Shown: piece after piece, positions 1 to 9,991 of the stretch
Layout of the letters: each line of letters opens with the position of its first letter
Position numbering within the stretch: position 1 is the stretch's first letter
NCBI GenBank assembly: GCA_964455395.1
Contig: CAYVWB010000078.1
Span: 1 to 18,738, forward strand
Source of the DNA: CAYVWB01 sp964455395
GTDB lineage: Bacteria; Desulfobacterota; Desulfovibrionia; Desulfovibrionales; Desulfovibrionaceae
DNA length: 18,738 nucleotides
Reading direction: 5' to 3'
Translations under genes and position numbers: made by a program
The notes under the pieces: generated by a model
The model's database searches: none
Seen by the model: the letters and a program-made list of their open reading frames with translations, nothing else
What the model was told of the DNA's origin: nothing

Positions 1-205
1 GGAGGCCTACGGCGCCGCCTACGGTCTGCAGGAGTTCCTGACCGTCAAGTCGGACGACGTGCAGGGACGCACCCGGATCTACGAGTCGATCGTGAAGGGC
101 GAGAATACGCTCGAGCCCGGATTGCCGGAGAGCTTCAACGTTCTCGTGAAGGAGCTTCAGGCACTCGGGCTCGACATCGAAATGCGCGAGGACTCGCAGG
201 TCTAG
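1..205 (+). CDS. rpoB: RNA polymerase beta subunit, C-terminal end (partial)
   Basis: This is the last 67 codons of rpoB; the gene begins outside the window. The frame opens at base 2 and ends at TAG 203-205. The translation starts EAYGAAYGLQEFLTVKSDDV and continues with a PESFNVLVKEL segment and an acidic tail. These are the hallmark C-terminal blocks of bacterial RpoB, which contact the beta' subunit and help form the clamp and switch region. The beta subunit is part of the cytoplasmic RNA polymerase core. It lies directly upstream of rpoC in the same orientation, the usual rpoBC order, and is very probably co-transcribed with it. Identification is from conserved sequence; only the tail is visible, so nothing can be said about rifampicin-region residues. 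Confidence 0.97.
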   Translation, partial: EAYGAAYGLQEFLTVKSDDVQGRTRIYESIVKGENTLEPGLPESFNVLVKELQALGLDIEMREDSQV

Positions 206-257
206 AGAGCCGCGGGCCGTCTGGGGGAGTCTTCCTCCTCACGGCCCCGGGCGGGTA

Positions 258-274
258 GGGGGACGCAGTCCCCC
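258..274 (+). promoter_or_regulatory. Stem-loop in the rpoB-rpoC spacer
   Basis: GGGGGAC (258-264) and GTCCCCC (268-274) form a perfect 7-bp stem with a three-base GCA loop, 53 bases after the rpoB stop. No T-run follows, so it is not a standard intrinsic terminator. A second inverted pair, GGGCCGT and ACGGCCC, lies just upstream around 218-247. Together they could mark an mRNA processing site or a partial attenuator in the rpoBC transcript. The pairing is seen directly; the role is inference. Confidence 0.45.
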
Positions 275-360
275 GCTGCATTGGCTCGCTTGGTTGAAGA
301 ACGACGCGTCGCCAACAGGTGCCGCGGTCAGGAAAACTTCGAGGCGTACGGGACCGAATG

Positions 361-371
361 NNNNNNNNNNN
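361..371. other. Assembly gap of 11 N
   Basis: Eleven undetermined bases lie in the rpoB-rpoC spacer, about 26 bases upstream of the rpoC ribosome binding site. An in-frame TTG at 294 could nominally extend rpoC through the gap. The residues before 414 do not look like RpoC, so the gap probably does not touch coding sequence. Its true length is unknown. Confidence 0.95.
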
Positions 372-413
372 CCCGCCACGCCGCACTCTCCAGAACGAGG
401 GGGGACCTTCACT

Positions 414-4568
<4,155 letters not shown>

Positions 4569-4591
4569 CCCGGACACACACCACACGCCAC

Positions 4592-4641
4592 GACGGCCCG
4601 TCCCCCGGACTCCGCGTCCACTCGGGGGACGGGCCGTCTTT
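4592..4641 (+). terminator. Intrinsic terminator of rpoC
   Basis: GACGGCCCGTCCCCCG (4592-4607) pairs perfectly with CGGGGGACGGGCCGTC (4623-4638), giving a 16-bp GC-rich stem and a 15-base loop. TTTGTGT follows. It starts 23 bases after the rpoC stop. The T-tract is short, but the stem is very stable; this is the probable end of the rpoBC operon. Confidence 0.9.
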
Positions 4642-4742
4642 GTGTGCAGGCCGCCTTGCCTTCGCGCCCTACCTGTGCGACAAGGTGGAGTCTTCGCCTC
4701 ACCGCCGTGTTGTCCCACCTCAAGCCCCAGGGAGCCTGCGAC

Positions 4743-5687
4743 ATGCGCACCGTCATTCTGGGCGGATCCGGGCTTATCGGTTCAGCCCTTGCGAAAAGCC
4801 TGCTGGACAAAGGCCGCCTTGTCACAGTCGTCAGCCGCACCCCCACGGCGGAAGCCACCGCCTTCACCGGCGACGACTCCTTGCGACGCGATCTGCGCCA
4901 GGCCCTCGAAGCCGGCAAGCTTGCGTTGACGGGGTATGAGGACCTCGCCGCGAGCTTCGAAGGCGCCCACGCCGTGGTGAACCTCGCGGGCGCCAACCTC
5001 GGGGAGGGCCGCTGGACCCGGGAGCGCAAACGCGTCATCGTGGAGAGTCGCGTCAAGACCGGGGAGCGGGTCATGCAAGCCCTGGAAGCCACGAGCCACA
5101 AGCCCGCCGTGCTGGTGCAGGGCTCCGCCGTGGGCTACTATGGCCACAGCGGCGAGGAGCCCGTGGACGAGGAGGCCGCGCCGGGACGCGGGTTTCTTGC
5201 GGAAACCGCCGTGAAGTGGGAAGCCTCCACCGCGGGCGCGGAGGAGCTTGGCGTGCGGCGCGCTGTGGCGCGCACGGGCATGGTCCTCAGCCTGGAGGGT
5301 GGGGCGCTGCCGCAGTTCGTCACCCCCATGAATTTCTTCGCTGGCGGCGTGCTGGGCTCGGGCAGGCAGTGGATCTCGTGGATTCACCTGGAAGACGAGG
5401 TGGGCGCCATCGAGTTCCTCATGGATGGCGACGACTTGCGCGGCCCCTTCAACTGCACTGCTCCCGAACCGGAAATGAACCGGGACTTCGTGCGCGCTTT
5501 GGGCCGGGTGATGAAGCGGCCCGCGTGGCTGCCGGCGCCTGCGTTCGCTTTGCGCACGCTCTTCGGGGAGATGGCGGAAGAGCTCATCCTCTCAGGACAG
5601 CGCGTCCTGCCGGATCGGTTGATGTCCAGCGGATACCGCTTCAAGCATCCGCGGCTGCAGCCGGCGCTGGAGACGCTCCTCGCCTAG
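4743..5687 (+). CDS. TIGR01777-family NAD(P)-dependent epimerase (YfcH-like)
   Basis: A 314-residue cytoplasmic protein of the extended short-chain dehydrogenase/reductase superfamily. The N-terminal nucleotide-binding motif GGSGLIG is at residues 7-13. NLAGANLGEGRWT follows, and a YYG block with Y132/Y133 (GSAVGYYG) sits where SDR enzymes carry the catalytic tyrosine. The stretch RTGMVLS...GSGRQWISWIHLEDEV is typical of the family. The last ~50 residues (PAWLPAPAFALRTLFGEMAEE) match the DUF1731 C-terminal domain of the YfcH/TIGR01777 group. ATG 4743 is preceded by AGGGAG (4729-4734) with 8-base spacing; an upstream in-frame ATG at 4644 lacks family sequence and overlaps the end of the rpoC terminator zone. 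The substrate is unknown for the family. It stands alone after the rpoC terminator, with no obvious pathway partner. Confidence 0.9.
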   Translation: MRTVILGGSGLIGSALAKSLLDKGRLVTVVSRTPTAEATAFTGDDSLRRDLRQALEAGKLALTGYEDLAASFEGAHAVVNLAGANLGEGRWTRERKRVIVESRVKTGERVMQALEATSHKPAVLVQGSAVGYYGHSGEEPVDEEAAPGRGFLAETAVKWEASTAGAEELGVRRAVARTGMVLSLEGGALPQFVTPMNFFAGGVLGSGRQWISWIHLEDEVGAIEFLMDGDDLRGPFNCTAPEPEMNRDFVRALGRVMKRPAWLPAPAFALRTLFGEMAEELILSGQRVLPDRLMSSGYRFKHPRLQPALETLLA

Positions 5688-5717
5688 AACGCCCCTTGAT
5701 AATGCGGGGTATCCTTT

Positions 5718-5738
5718 ACACAGCGCCACGTGCTGTGT
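5718..5738. repeat. Inverted repeat upstream of the HD-GYP regulator gene
   Basis: ACACAGC (5718-5724) and GCTGTGT (5732-5738) form a perfect 7-bp inverted repeat around a 7-base centre. It lies 31 bases after the preceding stop and about 105 bases before the next start codon. No T-run follows. It could be a protein-binding operator for the downstream regulator or a weak hairpin; the sequence does not decide. Confidence 0.35.
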
Positions 5739-5843
5739 ATGGACGGACGTGTGAACAGGCGTTCGATCCATGCCGTTGCGCCGGGTCGAACGGAAAGCAC
5801 AAGCGCTGCGGGTTCTCGCCCGCCATTGCAGGAGGAGACGCTC

Positions 5844-7226
5844 ATGGCCGCCACGCGCGTGCTCGTCGTCGAAGATGAGCCCATCGTGTCCCTGGATGTG
5901 ACGCGGCGCCTGCAACGCATGGGATACGAAGCGCTGCCTACAGCCACCACGGGCGAACACGCCGTGGAGCGCGCCCTCGCCGAGAGGCCCGATATCATCC
6001 TCATGGACATCATGCTCGATGGCGACATCGACGGCATCGACGCCGCGGCCCGCATCCGCAGCGTCCGGCCCATCCCCATCATCTACATTTCCTCCCACGC
6101 TGACGACGAAACACTCCAACGCGCCAAGATCACGGAGCCTTTCGGGTACATCCTCAAGCCCTTCGAAGACCGCGAACTCCAGACCTGCATTCAGATGGCG
6201 CTCTACAAGCACCAGATGGAAGAGCGGTTGCTGGAGAACGAACGTTGGCTGGCCACCACCCTGCGCTCCATCGGCGACGCTGTCCTCTCCACGGACCAAC
6301 ATGGCCTCGTCCGCTTCCTCAATCCCGTGGCGGAGCAGCTTCTGGGCGTGCGCCTGGAGCACGCGCTGGGCCGCACGCTCCACGAAGTGCTGCGCGTGGC
6401 GGAGACCAGTTCGGACTGCGCGCCGGAGCGGCTCGTTCAGTCCATCCTGCAAGGCAATCGGGATTGCCGACAGGAGTACGCGCGACTCCACACCCTGGAC
6501 GGCCGCCGCGTGCCCATCGAGATGACAGCCACACCCATCGAGAATCAACGCAGCGAAGGCCGACGGCACGGCGCCGTGCTGGTGCTGCGCGACAGAACCG
6601 AGGCCCTGCGCGCAGAAGACGCCTTGCGCCAGAGCGTGGCAGACCTGCGGCGGACCCTGGAAGAAGCCGTGGGCGCGCTGACGCTGACCACGGAGAAGCG
6701 CGACCCCTACACCGCGGGGCATCAGGCGCGGGTGGCGCGGCTGGCCGGCGCCATGGCCGAGGCGTTGGGCATGGCGGAGGAGCAGGTCGAGGGACTGCGC
6801 GTGGCGGCTTTGCTGCACGATATCGGTAAAATCTATATTCCTGCGGAAATACTTTCCAAGCCCACCCGCCTCACCGAGATCGAGATGGGGCTCATGAAGA
6901 CCCACGCTACGGTGGGCCACGAAATCCTCGCCACTGTCTCCTTTCCATGGCCCGTGGCGCAGATGGTCCTCCAGCACCATGAACGCCTGGACGGCACAGG
7001 GTATCCTCACGGCCTCACGGATCAGGCCATCTTGCCGGAAGCGCGTATCCTCATGGTGGCGGATGTGGTGGAGGCCATGTCCTCCCACCGACCGTACCGC
7101 GCCTCCCTGGGCGTGGACCGCGCGCTGGAGGAAATACGCCAGCAGCAAGGCGTGCGCTATGACGGCGATGTGGTGGCGTGCTGCCTGGACCTCTTCATGC
7201 ACGATGGCTTCGCCTTCGAGGCGTGA
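5844..7226 (+). CDS. Response regulator with REC, PAS and HD-GYP domains (probable cyclic di-GMP phosphodiesterase)
   Basis: A 460-residue cytoplasmic signalling protein. An excellent ribosome binding site, AGGAGGAG (5830-5837), precedes ATG 5844 by 6 bases. Residues 1-120 form a receiver domain with acidic pocket E10/D11, phospho-acceptor D55 (LMDIM), S83/S84 and K105 (LKPF). Residues about 130-255 are a PAS sensor (WLATTLRSIGDAVLSTDQHG... FLNPVAEQLLG). Residues about 275-450 are an HD-GYP domain: HDIGK with H325/D326, HHE at 378-380 and GYP at 386-388, all intact. HD-GYP enzymes hydrolyse cyclic di-GMP, so phosphorylation by a partner kinase probably tunes local cyclic di-GMP and hence motility or biofilm behaviour. 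No cognate histidine kinase is adjacent. The domain calls are firm; the exact signal is unknown. Confidence 0.93.
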   Translation: MAATRVLVVEDEPIVSLDVTRRLQRMGYEALPTATTGEHAVERALAERPDIILMDIMLDGDIDGIDAAARIRSVRPIPIIYISSHADDETLQRAKITEPFGYILKPFEDRELQTCIQMALYKHQMEERLLENERWLATTLRSIGDAVLSTDQHGLVRFLNPVAEQLLGVRLEHALGRTLHEVLRVAETSSDCAPERLVQSILQGNRDCRQEYARLHTLDGRRVPIEMTATPIENQRSEGRRHGAVLVLRDRTEALRAEDALRQSVADLRRTLEEAVGALTLTTEKRDPYTAGHQARVARLAGAMAEALGMAEEQVEGLRVAALLHDIGKIYIPAEILSKPTRLTEIEMGLMKTHATVGHEILATVSFPWPVAQMVLQHHERLDGTGYPHGLTDQAILPEARILMVADVVEAMSSHRPYRASLGVDRALEEIRQQQGVRYDGDVVACCLDLFMHDGFAFEA

Positions 7227-7230
7227 ATCC

Positions 7231-7274
7231 TGTCGATCCCCTTGTCGATCCCCTTGTCGATCCCCTTGTCGATC
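7231..7274 (+). repeat. 12-bp tandem repeat, about 3.7 copies
   Basis: The unit TGTCGATCCCCT occurs three times without change (7231-7242, 7243-7254, 7255-7266), followed by a partial fourth copy TGTCGATC (7267-7274). It begins 4 bases after the stop codon of the HD-GYP gene. Because the unit is a multiple of three, any frame through it stays open. It looks like a slippage-generated microsatellite in noncoding DNA. Confidence 0.9.
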
Positions 7275-7663
7275 TCACCAAGGTGGCGCTCGCCGCATCC
7301 TTTCGGGCCGCACAGCAGCGGAGACGGCTCCAACATGGCCTGCTCGCACGCGTGTTCGACGCTGCCAGGACGCACCGGATGGACGGGGGAGGGCGATGGT
7401 GCAGACGTCGTCCGAGTGATTCTTTGGCGCCGATACGATATCGACACAATACGGGGCGCAGTTGTGCTGGCCAGACGCGGTCGCACTCGGCAGACCCTGG
7501 CGGGACGGCGCTCACGCGGCGCTGTTTGCGGAGAGGCGGCCGCGCTGGGTCGACCGGCCTGGGCTGCATACGTGTGTCGCACCCGCAGAGGACGGGGTAC
7601 CTCCCCCATGCAAAGCCTTGCATGAGGCGGTCGCTTCCATCCCGTCGGCGGTTGGCAGACTTG
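7275..7663. other. Intergenic region without a recognisable gene
   Basis: This is the space between the tails of the convergent HD-GYP and trpB2 genes. I see no recognisable coding sequence or RNA gene; open frames here have arginine- and proline-rich composition typical of noncoding GC-rich DNA. The one structured element is a perfect inverted repeat, CATGCAA (7607-7613) and TTGCATG (7618-7624), with a 4-base loop. It lies 40 bases past the trpB2 stop on the minus strand. It lacks a T-run on either strand, so it is at best a weak terminator or an mRNA 3'-end structure. Confidence 0.6.
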
Positions 7664-9007
7664 CTACTCGATGAGCGGACACGCCGCCAAGGCGGCTCGG
7701 ATGGCCTCGTCAGCGTGTTCCATGTCCACCAGTTCGCCTTGCATGTAGGCGTGGTACGCCGCCAGGTCCAGCATGCCGTGCCCACTGTAGAGGAAGACCA
7801 CGGCTTGTCCCGGCTTGGCGGCTCTGGCCGCCTCGATGGCGCCGTGTACGGCGTGGGCTGTCTCCGGCGCGGGGAGGAAGCCTTCCGTCTTCAGGAAGAG
7901 CATGGCGGACTCGAAGACCGCGGACTGGTGGTAGGCCACGGGGTTCACGAGCGAATCGTCCACCATCTGGCAGAGGATGGGCGCATCGCCGTGGTAGCGC
8001 AAGCCGCCGGCGTGGATGGGGGGCGGGGTGTAGCCGTGGCCCAGGGTGTGCATTTTGATGAGCGGGGTGAGTCGCGCCACATCCCCGTAATCATAGCGGA
8101 ATTCACCTTTGGTGAGGGTGGGGCAGGCCATGGGCTCCACGGCGATCATGGCGGGACCGTGGCCGTCCAGCGCTTCGGGGACGAAGGGGCAGAAGAGTCC
8201 TGCAGCGTTGGAGCCGCCGCCCACGCAGCCCACCAGGACATCCGCTTTGTCGCCCACTTGCGCGAGCTGTTTCTTGGTCTCCAGGCCAGCGATGGACTGA
8301 TGGATGAGCACGTGGTTCAGCACGCTGCCCAGGGCGTAGTTGGTGTCCTCGTGTGTGGCGGCGTCCTCCACGGCTTCGGAGATGGCCAGCCCCAGGCTGC
8401 CGGTGTGGTCCGGGTTTTCGGCAAGGACGGCGCGGCCGGCTTGCGTGCGCTCGGAAGGGGAGGGGTGTATTTCCCCGCCGTAGGCGCGGATGAGCATGGC
8501 GCGGTAAGGCTTCTGCTGAAAACTGACCTTCACCATGTAGACGGTGGTCTCCAGACCGAACTGGCTGTTGGCGAAGGCGAGGGCCGTGCCCCACTGGCCG
8601 GCGCCGGTCTCCGTGGCAAGGCGGCGTATGCCGGCCTGCTTGTTGTAGTAGGACTGGGGAACGGCGGTGTTGGGCTTGTGTGAGCCAGCCGGGGAGCGCG
8701 ATTCGTCTTTGTAGTAGATGCGGACATCCACGCCCAGGGCTGTTTCCAGGCGCTTGGCGCGCACCAAGGGGGTGGGCCGCCAGAGCCGGTAGACGTCCAG
8801 CACGGGTTTCGGGATGGGAATCCACGGATCCTGGCTCATCTCCTGCTCGATGAGCGCGTCCGGGAAGATGGCCTGCAGGGCCGCGGGCTCCACAGGTCGG
8901 TGCGTTCGAGGATCCAGGGGTGGGGCCATGGGCGTGGGGAGGTGGGGCATGACATTGTACCACGCGGTGGGCAGCTCGCTTTCGGGCAACTGGATGCGCA
9001 CGTCCAT
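7664..9007 (-). CDS. trpB: Tryptophan synthase beta subunit, TrpB2 type
   Basis: A 447-residue pyridoxal-phosphate enzyme. The PLP lysine is K111 in SHKPNTA, and the cofactor phosphate loop is GGGSNAAG at residues 263-270. The long N-terminal extension (IQLPESELPTAWYNVMPHLP), the WRPTPL block and the overall length mark the TrpB2 (TrpB-like, TIGR01415) subfamily rather than the ~395-residue TrpB1. The family condenses indole with L-serine to make tryptophan. TrpB2 commonly works without TrpA, for example salvaging free indole, and no trpA or other trp gene is visible here. The start at 9007 has GAGG about 7 bases upstream on the minus strand. Its own promoter lies at 9046-9074, and an upstream terminator isolates it from hsp20. 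The subfamily call is strong; the physiological role is inferred. Confidence 0.94.
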   Translation of the reverse strand: MDVRIQLPESELPTAWYNVMPHLPTPMAPPLDPRTHRPVEPAALQAIFPDALIEQEMSQDPWIPIPKPVLDVYRLWRPTPLVRAKRLETALGVDVRIYYKDESRSPAGSHKPNTAVPQSYYNKQAGIRRLATETGAGQWGTALAFANSQFGLETTVYMVKVSFQQKPYRAMLIRAYGGEIHPSPSERTQAGRAVLAENPDHTGSLGLAISEAVEDAATHEDTNYALGSVLNHVLIHQSIAGLETKKQLAQVGDKADVLVGCVGGGSNAAGLFCPFVPEALDGHGPAMIAVEPMACPTLTKGEFRYDYGDVARLTPLIKMHTLGHGYTPPPIHAGGLRYHGDAPILCQMVDDSLVNPVAYHQSAVFESAMLFLKTEGFLPAPETAHAVHGAIEAARAAKPGQAVVFLYSGHGMLDLAAYHAYMQGELVDMEHADEAIRAALAACPLIE

Positions 9008-9045
9008 GGCAGACCTCGTTGGGCTGGAGTTGTGGACCGAAACGC

Positions 9046-9074
9046 ATGGTAGGCGGGAGGCCCTTCGCTGTCAA
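9046..9074 (-). promoter_or_regulatory. Sigma70-like promoter of trpB2
   Basis: On the minus strand a consensus -35 TTGACA (9069-9074) is separated by exactly 17 bases from a -10 TACCAT (9046-9051, four of six consensus positions). Transcription would start near 9039, giving a leader of about 30 bases before the trpB2 start at 9007. The site lies just downstream of the hsp20 terminator, so the gene is independently expressed. No trp attenuator is visible in so short a leader. Confidence 0.7.
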
Positions 9075-9133
9075 AGAGGCGCGTCAGGCCCGACGAGGGA
9101 CGTTCTGTCCGAAAGCATCGGCCCCCAATGTCA

Positions 9134-9161
9134 AAAGCCCCCGCGGGGGGGCGGGGGCTTT
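9134..9161 (-). terminator. Intrinsic terminator of hsp20
   Basis: AAAGCCCCCGC (9134-9144) pairs perfectly with GCGGGGGCTTT (9151-9161) around a 6-base G loop: an 11-bp stem whose outer A/T pairs and the adjoining A-rich base form a TTTT tail on the minus strand. It lies 24 bases past the hsp20 stop and upstream of the trpB2 promoter, so it ends hsp20 transcription. The A/T flanks make it nominally bidirectional. Confidence 0.88.
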
Positions 9162-9185
9162 CAGTCTCTCGGATCGAACTCATCC

Positions 9186-9617
9186 TCATTGGATGGCGAT
9201 CTTGCGAGGCTTGGCTTCTTCAGCCTTGAGGATCGTCAGGGTCAGCACACCGTTCTCGTACCGGGCGGAGGCTTCGCCGGACGCATGCTTGGGCAGCGTG
9301 ATGGAGCGGACGAAATCGCCGTAGCCCCGTTCGCTGAAGAGGTAGCGTTCACCTTCGCCGATCTCTGCATGCACTTTCTTCGCGGTGATGGTGAGCACAC
9401 CGTCTTCCAGGCTGACATCAATGCTGTCGGCGGTGAATCCGGGAAGATCGGCCGTCAGCACGTAGTCGTTGTCACGCTCAAGCAGTTCGAGCGGGAAACC
9501 GCCGGCATGGTTGCGGAGGTGGACGCCCGATCCTGTTCTGAGGTTGCGGTTGATGAAGGTGTCAAACAAATCCAACTCGCGACTCAACAGATTGATGGGG
9601 GTAAGAGCGGTCGTCAT
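9186..9617 (-). CDS. Small heat-shock protein, Hsp20/alpha-crystallin family
   Basis: A 143-residue ATP-independent chaperone that binds unfolding proteins in the cytoplasm and holds them for refolding by other chaperones. The alpha-crystallin domain spans about residues 40-137. It includes the ADLPGF turn (PGF at 59-61), the SERGYGDFVRSITLP strand-loop and the conserved GVLTLTI at 123-129. The C-terminal tail carries an IxI motif (I140-A-I142) used for oligomer assembly. The start at 9617 has a near-perfect AGGAGGT ribosome binding site 6 bases upstream. A sigma70-like promoter lies at 9647-9674; I see no CIRCE element. It is a single-gene unit ended by the terminator at 9134-9161. Confidence 0.95.
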   Translation of the reverse strand: MTTALTPINLLSRELDLFDTFINRNLRTGSGVHLRNHAGGFPLELLERDNDYVLTADLPGFTADSIDVSLEDGVLTITAKKVHAEIGEGERYLFSERGYGDFVRSITLPKHASGEASARYENGVLTLTILKAEEAKPRKIAIQ

Positions 9618-9646
9618 AACGGTACCTCCTTCGAAGTGTTACTTAA

Positions 9647-9674
9647 CAAATAAGCAGACGAGAACGAATGTCAA
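9647..9674 (-). promoter_or_regulatory. Sigma70-like promoter of hsp20
   Basis: On the minus strand a consensus -35 TTGACA (9669-9674) is followed after 16 bases by TATTTG (9647-9652) as the -10. The stretch is AT-rich for this genome. Transcription would start near 9640, about 23 bases before the hsp20 start codon. Sigma32-type heat-shock boxes or a CIRCE repeat were looked for and not seen. An 8-bp palindrome CTTCGAAG (9629-9636) abuts the ribosome binding site. Confidence 0.6.
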
Positions 9675-9991
9675 TCTCGATTCGAAAAAAGTCCTGCGCC
9701 GCACCGGCTCCCATGTGCGCGGAGCCCTTCGAGTCGGCCCAAGACCCATCCAACCCGCACGGCGCGGCCGGGGAGAGCAGGCGGGCGCCGCAGTCATGCA
9801 CGGCCGTCGCACGGGAGCGTCCGCGCGGGGGGTTGCGTCATTCCGCGTGTGTGGTATCTCCCGTCGGGAAAGCGAAACGCCGTCACCATCGCTGGCGTTC
9901 GCCACTCGCATGCCACTCGCAGGAACGAAGCGCCGAGGAGCCAACCCATACGACACGCAAACGACACACTGCCGTGCTACCCCGCACCGTC
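9675..9991. other. Spacer between divergent hsp20 and the radical SAM gene
   Basis: About 320 bases separate the hsp20 promoter from the chosen start of the radical SAM gene. The radical SAM frame stays open here back to an ATG at 9668, but the translated residues are arginine- and cysteine-rich and unlike any family sequence, and no ribosome binding site precedes that ATG. I read the stretch as noncoding. No clear plus-strand promoter for the radical SAM gene was found. Confidence 0.5.

Noticed and set aside
294..413. Extended rpoC start at TTG 294
   Set aside because: The extra 40 residues cross the N gap and do not resemble RpoC; GTG 414 has a strong ribosome binding site and begins with the conserved N-terminus.
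5755..5775. GTTCGATCC, resembling a tRNA T-loop
   Set aside because: The flanking bases do not form a T-stem and no acceptor stem or anticodon arm is present.
7195..7785. Minus-strand frame overlapping the trpB2 3' end and the 12-bp repeat
   Set aside because: It overlaps conserved trpB2 coding sequence in another frame, and its GST-R repeats only reflect the tandem DNA repeat.
9668..9991. N-terminal extension of the radical SAM protein from ATG 9668
   Set aside because: No ribosome binding site, Arg/Cys-rich residues with no family similarity, and the ATG falls inside the hsp20 promoter.
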